From NCBI GenBank assembly GCA_965652145.1, contig CBFGTV010000004.1:1-64000 (forward strand): DNA of 64,000 bases, in the 5' to 3' direction. Positions 34,062 to 40,785 of this stretch are shown here, in pieces. The DNA comes from CBFGTV01 sp965652145 (lineage in GTDB: Bacteria > Bacillota > Clostridia > Peptostreptococcales > Natronincolaceae). The translations under genes and the position numbers were made by a program. The stretch's first letter is position 1. Every line of letters starts with the position of its first letter. Below the pieces are notes generated by a model. The model ran no database searches. It saw nothing but the letters and a program-made list of their open reading frames with translations, and had not been told where the DNA came from.

Positions 34062-34544
34062 ATGCCATGGTGCCCAGCTTGCAAGGCTGAATATCGGGAA
34101 GGCTTTCGTTACTGTCATGAATGTAAAAAGGAGCTTGTTGACGAAATGCTTGAAGGCCCTGCCTTTGAATTTGAAGATATGGTTTATTTAGGGAGCTTCG
34201 GTGATGAGGCAGAAACTAAACTGCTTGAAGCATTTTTAAATTCCCATGGAATTCCTGTGTTGAAAAAATACCAGGGGATTGGGGGCTATTTGAAAATCAC
34301 CATGGCAGTTTCAAAATTCGGTGTCGATTTTTATGTTCCTTCTGGTGCCCTGGAGGAGGCCCAGAGGCTGGTTAATGAAATGGCCTTAGAACCGCCTGTA
34401 AAGGTAGGGGAGGTGGCTACAGAGGAGCTAGCCTCATCTCTTCGGTGGAGGAAACGAATGATCGTAGTTATAATTTCCCTGTTATTTATTATTCCGTGTA
34501 TTGCAGGAGTTCTATACAGTATTGTATCGATTTTACTAAAATAG
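34062..34544 (+). CDS. Zinc-ribbon plus DUF2007-like protein with C-terminal membrane anchor
   Basis: A 160-residue protein in three parts. There is a zinc ribbon at residues 4-22 (CPACKAEYREGFRYCHEC), a DUF2007-like domain at ~38-105 (VYLGSFGDEAETKLLEAFLNSHGIPVL and DFYVPSGALEEAQRLV), and a hydrophobic C-terminal helix (~137-158). DUF2007 proteins are called putative signal transducers with weak evidence. It starts 23 bp after the VOC gene. Confidence 0.75.
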   Translation: MPWCPACKAEYREGFRYCHECKKELVDEMLEGPAFEFEDMVYLGSFGDEAETKLLEAFLNSHGIPVLKKYQGIGGYLKITMAVSKFGVDFYVPSGALEEAQRLVNEMALEPPVKVGEVATEELASSLRWRKRMIVVIISLLFIIPCIAGVLYSIVSILLK

Positions 34545-34663
34545 CTATCTACTGTAATTGGTTGGCACCACTTTTAAATAAAAAACATGACTAAAGTCTT
34601 GGTAGGATATTTGACTCCTTTATTGAATTCTATTAATAATAGAAGCGTAAGGGGGGAGCAGAT

Positions 34664-35401
34664 GTGAAATTGATGCTAGAGAAGCTTATTAGAGATTTTG
34701 TTATTACCTATTCGGCATTAAATTCCACTGAGACTATGTGGCTTGAGCCCCTCGTTGCCTATGGAGACGCTTTTGATCCTTTGTTTCATCCAAAGCCATC
34801 TAATTTTTTACCCGAGGCCAGAACCGTCATATGCTATTTTATCCCCCTTGATAACGATATCATAGCCTCTAATCTTTTAAGTATAGAGACCTCCAGGGCA
34901 TGGGGGATAAGCTATATCGAAACAAATCAGCTGATAGAGGCTTTAAATTCTCATCTAAAGGATCACCTTGAAGCATGGGGCTATCGTACATATATTTTGC
35001 CGGGGGCTTCGCCTGTTAATTATGAAAAACCACATAAAGGCTGGTCCCACTCCCATGGAGCCTTTGTGGCAGGCCTTGGAAGGCTGGGTCTACACAATAT
35101 GCTGATTACAGAAAAAGGCTGTTGCGGCAGGCTCGGAAGTCTAATTACTGCCTTGGCATTAGAGCCTACTCCCCGAATGTTTGAGGAATATTGTCTCTAT
35201 TATCATAATGGAAGCTGTAAGCAATGTATTTTGCGCTGTGTCAATGAAGCAATATCAGAAGAAGGCCTTCATTTCGGCAGGTGTAAAGAAATGTGTTATC
35301 AAAACGGTCATAACTTTGCAGATATAGGCTTGCCCAAGGTATGCGGCAAATGTATGGTGGGGGTTTTATGTTCCCAAAATAACCCCATAAAAAATATTTA
35401 A
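34664..35401 (+). CDS. Epoxyqueuosine reductase QueG-like Fe-S protein
   Basis: A 245-residue protein related to the QueG C-terminal half. It has the family segment GAFVAGLGRLGLHNMLITEKG, then a cysteine-rich end with CKQC-x3-C, CKEMC and CGKC...C that could bind two Fe-S clusters. The spacing differs from the CxxCxxCxxxCP ferredoxin pattern of true QueG, and the cobalamin-binding N-terminal domain appears incomplete, so a queuosine role is doubtful. GTG at 34664 is the start after GGGGGGAG; an ATG at 34673 is an alternative. Confidence 0.75.
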   Translation: MKLMLEKLIRDFVITYSALNSTETMWLEPLVAYGDAFDPLFHPKPSNFLPEARTVICYFIPLDNDIIASNLLSIETSRAWGISYIETNQLIEALNSHLKDHLEAWGYRTYILPGASPVNYEKPHKGWSHSHGAFVAGLGRLGLHNMLITEKGCCGRLGSLITALALEPTPRMFEEYCLYYHNGSCKQCILRCVNEAISEEGLHFGRCKEMCYQNGHNFADIGLPKVCGKCMVGVLCSQNNPIKNI

Positions 35402-35433
35402 GGATAAAGTAGTGTCATTGTTTTAGTTAAACA

Positions 35434-35478
35434 AAGACGAGGTTTACATAATATAATTACGTAAACTTTAACCTTGTC
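35434..35478. terminator. Hairpin between the convergent QueG-like and uvsE genes
   Basis: AGACGAGG/CCTTGTCT outer stem with an inner GTTTAC/GTAAAC, between two converging genes. Bulged, so strength is uncertain. Confidence 0.55.
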
Positions 35479-35481
35479 TCG

Positions 35482-36444
35482 CTAAACTTCAATAGTAGCA
35501 CCATCAATTATTTTTATATCATTTCTGCTTTTTAGATCTGCCATTAATTGAAAAAGGGCCAGATCTTTCTGTTTTGCTTCTATCATAACGTCGAAATCTC
35601 TTTTTAAAGGGCTGGCAATTTGTATAAAATCCATTAAAAAGTTTACATCTATATAATCGGCGTGGGCACGAATTTGTTTTTCACATTTTGGGCTTGAAAG
35701 ATGAATTTTAGGAGGATGAATCTCATTATTCCAGGTATTAAATATTTCATTGAGAAATTCCTTTAAATTTTCCCCTTGATGATTGCAAAAATGATGATGA
35801 ATGTCAAGCACCATAGGGATATTAAGACATTGGCAGATATGAAGTACTTCCTTGGCAGTAAAGGATTTATCGTCATTTTCCAGAATGATTCGTTCTTGAA
35901 ACCTGGAATCCATTCGACGGAACTGTTCGATAAACCGTTCAATAGATTTCTGCTTACTGCCATAGGTTCCTCCCACGTGAATGACCAGCTTAGCTTCCTG
36001 GGAGGATAGGCCCATGGCCTCAAACAGCTTAATGTGGTAGTCAAGATCCATTAAGGCAGTATATAAAACCTCGTCATTGGGAGTATTGATCACTGTGAAA
36101 TGATCGGGATGGGCACTGACCCTGAGTTGATGTGACTTGATAAAGGCTCCGATTTTTTGATATAGGGGCAGAAAAGGTGTAATGTAATCCCAGTGGAATA
36201 CGTCCTTATGGGTTGTTAATGGGACAAGCTTAGAGGTTAAGCGGTATAGCTTAATATCATGGGCCTGATTATAAAGCAGTATTCTTCGAGTAATGTCTAG
36301 GTTATCCTTTACTATGGAATGAAGCTTATGTCGTCTAATTTCGTCGTCAGGTAATTGACAAAATTTCTTGTAGGTAAGGGTTTTGTTGGGGGAGCCATTA
36401 TCGAGGCCAAGGGCAATGGCAACATACCCGAAACGTATTTTCAT
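35482..36444 (-). CDS. uvsE: UV damage endonuclease UvsE (UVDE)
   Basis: A 320-residue TIM-barrel endonuclease nicking 5' of UV photoproducts, an alternative to UvrABC. Family features are FGYVAIALG at the N-terminus, LYRLTSKLVPLTTH, RVSAHPDHFTVIN, LVIHVGGTYGSKQKSIERF, ILENDDKSFTAKE, VLDIHHHFCNH and KIHLSSP, supplying the His/Glu/Asp ligands of the metal cluster. ATG 36444 follows GAGGTGA. The upstream sequence has two small inverted repeats (TTCAAG-N7-CTTGAA and GACAC-N10-GTGTC) but no LexA box. Confidence 0.95.
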   Translation of the reverse strand: MKIRFGYVAIALGLDNGSPNKTLTYKKFCQLPDDEIRRHKLHSIVKDNLDITRRILLYNQAHDIKLYRLTSKLVPLTTHKDVFHWDYITPFLPLYQKIGAFIKSHQLRVSAHPDHFTVINTPNDEVLYTALMDLDYHIKLFEAMGLSSQEAKLVIHVGGTYGSKQKSIERFIEQFRRMDSRFQERIILENDDKSFTAKEVLHICQCLNIPMVLDIHHHFCNHQGENLKEFLNEIFNTWNNEIHPPKIHLSSPKCEKQIRAHADYIDVNFLMDFIQIASPLKRDFDVMIEAKQKDLALFQLMADLKSRNDIKIIDGATIEV

Positions 36445-36624
36445 GAATAATCACCTCTAGTTTCAAGTTGTTTGCTTGAATTACTGACACCATATTTAAT
36501 GTGTCCATAAATATGACAATTATAACAGGGCAGGGGAATGAATGAAATTACAGGGGTTTGGGCTACGCCAAGGAGCGTGTCGTTGCTGGGCGGACACGAG
36601 ATTCATTGACCTGATGTTATTATA

Positions 36625-36639
36625 TGATAATGATTATCA
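36625..36639. promoter_or_regulatory. Perfect Fur-box-like palindrome
   Basis: TGATAATGATTATCA matches the 7-1-7 Fur core TGATAATnATTATCA at every position. No intact gene follows within 750 bp on the plus strand; uvsE starts 180 bp away on the minus strand. Confidence 0.7.
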
Positions 36640-36684
36640 ACAAAACTCAGATTAAAAGATAGTCTTATAAAGGCAATTTTGTAA

Positions 36685-36843
36685 CTTGGTCGACACAAGT
36701 CGGCACGAATAGTCTTACTATTTAATTATGTCATTAATAGAATTGATTACACCGGATGTATCCGTACACAAGGGTTACTTAAAGAATATTTTGGGCTTCA
36801 AAAAGCCGTTAACTTAATGGCTCTTAAAAACATGCCTTATTAA
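36685..36843 (+). pseudogene. Possible gene remnant (52 open codons, no start)
   Basis: From 36685 the frame is open to TAA 36841-36843, with protein-like composition (RIDYTGCIRTQGLLKEYFGL, then KAVNLMALKNMPY). A stop precedes it at 36682 and there is neither start codon nor ribosome binding site. The parent family is not recognised. Confidence 0.3.
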
Positions 36844-37094
36844 GCAAGCTAAGAATATTGTGGGTTAATAATATTAAGATAGCCATAAATGATTAATTAA
36901 ATGGCTATAGTGATTTAACCAGTTATTTATTTGAACGAATTAAATTGAATCCTTGAGATCAATTTTGATTTTTTAATTCCGTAAATGTGTTTATTAATAT
37001 GATATAAAAATGTACTGGGAGATACAAATTTTGAGTTAACAGGTTCAACTCAATGAATTATTGTAATTTAGTCGGTTAGAAAGGAGCTGCTTTC

Positions 37095-37146
37095 ACTCAA
37101 TCCAACTATTCTTTAAATGTATATTTAGGGAATAGTTGGATTGAGT
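37095..37146. repeat. Perfect 17-bp inverted repeat (18-nt loop)
   Basis: ACTCAATCCAACTATTC (37095-37111) and GAATAGTTGGATTGAGT (37130-37146). No T-run on either side, so it is not an ordinary terminator. It directly precedes a Fur-like site. Confidence 0.75.
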
Positions 37147-37151
37147 AATAA

Positions 37152-37166
37152 TGATAATCAATATCA
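37152..37166. promoter_or_regulatory. Fur-box-like site
   Basis: TGATAATCAATATCA, 13 of 14 informative positions of the 7-1-7 core. Confidence 0.55.
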
Positions 37167-37226
37167 TTATAAAGAAAAGTCCTTTTAACTCCTTTTCCTT
37201 AGTTAGATTTAGATATTGATATATTT

Positions 37227-37246
37227 TATAATGATAATTATTAGTG
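37227..37246 (+). promoter_or_regulatory. Fur-like half site over a possible -10 element
   Basis: TATAAT at 37227-37232 overlaps TGATAATTATTAGTG (37232-37246), which matches 11 of 14 Fur-core positions. The -35 (TAGATT) is weak, and no gene follows on this strand before the convergent tetR. Confidence 0.35.
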
Positions 37247-37387
37247 CTATTAAAATTATGGCTTTGTTTTTGAGCTATCAAAACTATGTTAGCAATCAAA
37301 AATCAATTGTAGTTTATGGAAATATATTAATCCTATCATGTTACCCTATGAATTTTACTATATCTCTTGAATACTGGTTTGTTTTAA

Positions 37388-37414
37388 GGGCTCTGCTCTA
37401 CTCAAACAGAGCCC
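37388..37414 (-). terminator. Hairpin at the end of the tetR gene
   Basis: Perfect 8-bp GGGCTCTG/CAGAGCCC stem spanning the stop codon; weak T-run (TTAAAAC) in the minus direction. Confidence 0.5.
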
Positions 37415-37973
37415 CTAGGGCTGACAAAGAATCAATCATCTCTTCCTTTTCATCGGCCAGAATTACCTGTATTGAAGTACCAAACAGTGTTCCCAGCATC
37501 ATTCTGGACAATACATTGGAACAAATGTGTTTATATTTATCCTGATTGGCAAATTCTTTTATAATGTGCTTTTCTATCAGGCTAGCGATATTGTTGAATA
37601 GATCATGCTGCAGCTCCTTTAAAGCCGGTGACCATAATGACATGCTGGTTAGGTCAAAAAGTAGCTTAAAGATATCTGGTTTATTTCTCAAAATCTCTTG
37701 AAAGTATTCAATTAAAAAGGAAATTCTCTCCCTTGGGGATTTGCCCTTCATTAACCTCAGCTCTACCTCATTTAGATACTGATCTCCTACAGTCTTTACT
37801 ATTTCCTTTAATAATCCTTCCTTGTTTTTATAGTAATAGTTCAGTTGGCTCAATACAACCCCTGCTTCATCTGCAATATCCCGCAGAGATACATTGGCAT
37901 AGCCCTTTACGGCCATACATTTGAAGGCAGCATGAAGTATCCTTTGAGGTTGATTCATATTTTCCGATTCCAT
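37398..37973 (-). CDS. TetR/AcrR family transcriptional regulator
   Basis: A 191-residue repressor. The helix-turn-helix at residues ~10-55 reads ILHAAFKCMAVKGYANVSLR, DIADEAGVVLSQLNYYYKNK, EGLLKEIV. The C-terminal helical ligand domain has a hydrophobic pocket (FKLLFDLTSMSLWSP). ATG 37973 follows GGGAGGGA. It lies 39 bp downstream of the cmpB-like membrane gene in the same direction, so the two form an operon. A fatty-acid-type ligand is possible given the neighbouring KAS III-like gene, but this is only inference. Confidence 0.88.
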   Translation of the reverse strand: MESENMNQPQRILHAAFKCMAVKGYANVSLRDIADEAGVVLSQLNYYYKNKEGLLKEIVKTVGDQYLNEVELRLMKGKSPRERISFLIEYFQEILRNKPDIFKLLFDLTSMSLWSPALKELQHDLFNNIASLIEKHIIKEFANQDKYKHICSNVLSRMMLGTLFGTSIQVILADEKEEMIDSLSALGALFE

Positions 37974-38012
37974 TGATAGATCCCTCCCAACAAGATTACC
38001 TTTGATTACTTT

Positions 38013-38729
38013 TTAATTGAACCTGCCTCTGAGCTTTCCCTTGATTTTATCCATTCTGTGGCTTAATATACTTTTAATTTCTCGATTTCTAATGTTAGCA
38101 TTTAAAATTAACAACCTGGGAAAGGCATTAAAAAATCTTTTGTATTGGATAATCTTTTCAAAGTAATGATGATCAGAGACATTGGTATTTAAAATAACAC
38201 TTCTAAGATCTAAGGAATCGATAACTGATTTAAAGGTATCGGATAGAAAATATATTACAATAAGGACAATTAAATATCCCTTTACCGAGGGTACGAAGGA
38301 AGAAATCATTTTGGAAACACTGGGATGAATCACTTTCAGCAGTAATAATGCAAGGCCCCCCCATAATAGGGAATAAGACAGACAAATATAGCCTCTAAGA
38401 TTGAATTTTTCATGGCTGTAATCCCACCATTTACAATTAAAGAATTTCTCCAGAAGAAACCCTGTAATGTATTCCAAAAGGGTTACCAATATCACACCGG
38501 TCAACAGGCTCAATATTAGTATACCTAAGGAATTTTCAATTATAGTTTCTATCCATCCTGATGAAATCAAGATTAAAACAGCTCCAAATCCGTAGATGGG
38601 GCAAAAAAATCCTGTCAAAAATCCCCTGTTAATCAATCTTCCTTCCTTTATGCTGGCGAAAATGGTTTCCATTACCCATCCTAAAAAAGAGTAAAAGGTA
38701 AAATAGAGTATAACATCATATAAATTCAT
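38013..38729 (-). CDS. Putative ABC-transporter permease-like membrane protein (CmpB/PF06541 type)
   Basis: A 238-residue polytopic membrane protein with about five helices. The N-terminus YDVILYFTFYSFLGWVMETI followed by NRGFLTGFFCPIYGFGAV, and the later CKWWDYSHEKFNLRGYICLSYS, are the signature of the family annotated CmpB or 'ABC transporter type IV'; its transport role is unproven. ATG 38729 is chosen since AGGAGG lies nine bp upstream. The ATG at 38738 directly abuts that site. Confidence 0.82.
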   Translation of the reverse strand: MNLYDVILYFTFYSFLGWVMETIFASIKEGRLINRGFLTGFFCPIYGFGAVLILISSGWIETIIENSLGILILSLLTGVILVTLLEYITGFLLEKFFNCKWWDYSHEKFNLRGYICLSYSLLWGGLALLLLKVIHPSVSKMISSFVPSVKGYLIVLIVIYFLSDTFKSVIDSLDLRSVILNTNVSDHHYFEKIIQYKRFFNAFPRLLILNANIRNREIKSILSHRMDKIKGKLRGRFN

Positions 38730-38738
38730 CTTTACCAT

Positions 38739-39096
38739 CCTCCTGTCACATGGAAAATTAACAATATCGGCCCATTAACCTATAACATAAATATGATTTA
38801 AAAAAAGTTCGGACGTATGACCTAAATATAGCACATGAATTGATTTTAGTCAATTATGTCCTTCTTTTAGTTGGAAAAGTGATTAATAAACCTTACAGAT
38901 GGGTGGTTTTCGATGGTAAAAATGAGACTATAGTCCTATATTGTCGAAAATTGGAATTGTATGTTGACACCACTATTACAGTATAGTAACTTTTATTTAT
39001 CAAGACTTTTATATGATCAGTTAAATTATTACCATTTTATGATAGTAATTTAACTTTATAAAACAAATTAATTAAAATTTTAAGGGGGAACAAAAA
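38739..39096. promoter_or_regulatory. Divergent regulatory region with several inverted repeats
   Basis: This 358-bp region lies between the cmpB-tetR operon and the STAS-like gene. It holds AATTGA-N6-TCAATT (38839-38856), the palindrome GACTATAGTC (38926-38935), ACTAT-N6-ATAGT (38972-38987) just after a TTGACA (38964-38969), and GTTAAATTA...TAATTTAAC (39020-39054, ~13-bp arms, 8-bp spacer). The two ACTAT/ATAGT palindromes are good candidates for the TetR operator. A clear -10 for the plus gene was not settled. Confidence 0.5.
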
Positions 39097-39462
39097 ATGA
39101 AAAAGTATGAATTTCAGTTGGATCATGGAAAAAAGCTAATGTTAATCAAGAGCGGCGGAATGTTTTCGTTGGACGATGCCAAGAATTTTATGGCAGAATA
39201 TAAAAAACAGGTTGGTCAGATTGATGTAAAAAATTATAGTCTGATTATTGATGCAAAAGATATTAAGGTAAATGGTCCTGAAATTGTTCCTTTATTAGAG
39301 GAAATGATTCAGTTATATGCTTCAACTCCCTTTAAAAAGCGTTTTAGCGTAATCTTTGAGTCTAGCATTGCACAATCTCAAGTTAAAAGGGTTGGTAAGG
39401 ATAACTTTACCTCTGCCTTTACCTTTGTACCCTCTCTAGAAGATGCTTTAAAACAACTATAG
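39097..39462 (+). CDS. Small STAS/SpoIIAA-like protein
   Basis: A 121-residue soluble protein. It alternates short strands and helices (KLMLIKSGGMFSLDDAKNFM, NYSLIIDAKDIKV, then two amphipathic helices and FSVIFESS). This resembles STAS/SpoIIAA-like domains that bind small hydrophobic ligands or partners, but no family signature is certain. A strong AAGGGGG precedes the ATG. It is convergent with the KAS III-like gene, from which a 21-bp perfect hairpin separates it, and divergent from cmpB-tetR. Confidence 0.6.
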   Translation: MKKYEFQLDHGKKLMLIKSGGMFSLDDAKNFMAEYKKQVGQIDVKNYSLIIDAKDIKVNGPEIVPLLEEMIQLYASTPFKKRFSVIFESSIAQSQVKRVGKDNFTSAFTFVPSLEDALKQL

Positions 39463-39484
39463 AAATCCTTCTCTGTTTAATACC

Positions 39485-39530
39485 TATCACCTAAAGAGGA
39501 CTATTCAACAATAGTCCTCTTTAGGTGATA
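39485..39530. terminator. Perfect 21-bp hairpin between convergent genes
   Basis: Arms 39485-39505 and 39510-39530 are exact reverse complements with loop CAAC. It presumably terminates both transcripts, but has no long T-run and is much longer than the usual terminator. Confidence 0.7.
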
Positions 39531-39557
39531 TGCTTTTATAGCTGTTTTAGTTATCTG

Positions 39558-40559
39558 TTAAAATTCATAAAGCACAGCAGAAATATTATATCCTGAACCA
39601 ACAGAAATGAAAATTACCCTTGACCCAGCGCCTATCTTTTTATTCTCTAAAGCATGCCTTAAGGCGATTATAGGACTTGTACAGCCGGTATAGCCGTATT
39701 GATCGCCAACGAAGGTGATTTTGTCCTGGCTTAGGTTCATTTTTTCGCAGGCACCAAGAATAGCAGTCTTGGAAAACTGAGAAAAGATAAAATGATCAAT
39801 ATCCTCTATTTTCAATTGGTTTTTAGATAAAAGCAACTGAATGGTTCTTGTCCATTCATCGGCTAAAAAGCTAAAATCAAAAGGGACATTCCCTGCCATT
39901 TTCATTTCAGGCTCTACGTCATCACGATGAATTTTAGAAAGGCCGCACATTGGATTTTGTACAGTATGATGGAATTCGGAATTGGTAATATATTGAGAAT
40001 CAACAAAGCCCCGGGGCTGGTTTTCCACTTTGTTTTCCAAAATAACAGCGGCACTGGCGTCTCCAAAGGTACCATAAAACATGGGGTCCCTTTCAGAGGC
40101 GAGGGGTGTAATTAAAATGGCCCCTACCACAAGGGCATACTTAATTTCTGGATTTGTTTTCATATTTCTAGACACCTGATCAATGGCCGTAATCATACCG
40201 GTACAGCAGCCATTCATATCATATGTAATATGGGCATTTTTTGCCTTCAAAAAATGATGAAGCTTTAGTGCATTGGTTGGAATCGTATATTCGGGAGTTT
40301 CAGAAACAAATATAATCATATCCAGCATATCTGTGGTAATGCCTGCCTTTTCGATGGCTTTTTTTGAGGCTTCCACAGCCATTTCAATGGCATCTGTATC
40401 TGGATCGGCCAGTTGCCTGGTTTCTCTGCCCAGATGATCGAACATTTTGGCAATATCAATGTTTTGCTTTTTAAAATGTTCAATATAGTAGTCATTTTTA
40501 ACGACCTTGGTGGGATGATAGGTACCGACACCGATAATGTTAACATTTCTATGTTCCAT
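39558..40559 (-). CDS. 3-oxoacyl-ACP synthase III (FabH-like) family protein with altered triad
   Basis: A 333-residue thiolase-fold protein: N-terminal IIGVGTYHPTKVV, FDHLGRETRQLA, active cysteine in YDMNGCCTGMITA, GTFGDASAAVILE in the middle. In FabH the catalytic His sits in HQAN and the Asn in GNTS. Here the aligned segments read FSQFS (…DHFIFSQFSKTAILGA) and GYTGCTS, so His and Asn seem replaced by Ser and Tyr. It may therefore not carry out normal decarboxylative condensation; acyl transfer is an alternative. ATG 40559 follows GGGAG; the frame upstream to 40700 covers the promoter. Confidence 0.85.
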   Translation of the reverse strand: MEHRNVNIIGVGTYHPTKVVKNDYYIEHFKKQNIDIAKMFDHLGRETRQLADPDTDAIEMAVEASKKAIEKAGITTDMLDMIIFVSETPEYTIPTNALKLHHFLKAKNAHITYDMNGCCTGMITAIDQVSRNMKTNPEIKYALVVGAILITPLASERDPMFYGTFGDASAAVILENKVENQPRGFVDSQYITNSEFHHTVQNPMCGLSKIHRDDVEPEMKMAGNVPFDFSFLADEWTRTIQLLLSKNQLKIEDIDHFIFSQFSKTAILGACEKMNLSQDKITFVGDQYGYTGCTSPIIALRHALENKKIGAGSRVIFISVGSGYNISAVLYEF

Positions 40560-40635
40560 TCCACATACTCCCTTTCCTTGTCTAATTTTAATAGTTTGTG
40601 CAGCAGTTAGTCGTATTTTGTAAATTATAATATAA

Positions 40636-40664
40636 ATTTTACATAATTTTAAATATATTGTCAA
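40636..40664 (-). promoter_or_regulatory. Sigma-A promoter of the KAS III-like gene
   Basis: On the minus strand TTGACA (40664-40659), 17 bp, TAAAAT (40641-40636); leader of about 70 nt. Confidence 0.75.
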
Positions 40665-40785
40665 ATTATTACTTAAAAATAGTACATTAGACCTATCCAT
40701 TGCTTTGGGGTTTATCGATAAAGATGCTTCTATCCCCTTGAATTTCTATGTCATAGAGGATAAAATAGCTTTAGGAGTGATGTAA

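Larger units (their letters stand above)
36445..37397. other. Gene-poor 950-bp region with iron-box-like sites and inverted repeats
   Basis: No gene with a ribosome binding site is found on either strand. The stretch holds a GC-richer segment (36535-36610) with short inverted repeats, a perfect Fur-box-like palindrome, a 52-codon open run without a start, a perfect 17-bp inverted repeat, and two more Fur-like sites. The single entries follow. It looks like the remains of an iron-regulated locus, or a regulatory/untranslated RNA locus. Confidence 0.5.

Noticed and set aside
36535..36610. GC-richer segment beside uvsE considered as a mobile-element end or attachment site
   Set aside because: Only short inverted repeats (CGTGTC/GACACG and AATGAAT/ATTCATT); no target duplication, transposase or recombinase gene nearby.
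37093..37299. Minus-strand open frame over the 17-bp inverted repeat
   Set aside because: Composition follows the AT-rich DNA (Asn/Ile/Lys/Tyr), and it spans the hairpin and Fur-like sites; no convincing start context.
37216..37545. Open frame on the plus strand in the Fur-box region
   Set aside because: No ribosome binding site, and its second half runs antisense through the clear tetR gene; residues are low-complexity hydrophobic at the start.
40560..40700. N-terminal extension of the KAS III-like protein
   Set aside because: This stretch contains a TTGACA-17-TAAAAT promoter, and the ATG at 40559 has a ribosome binding site.
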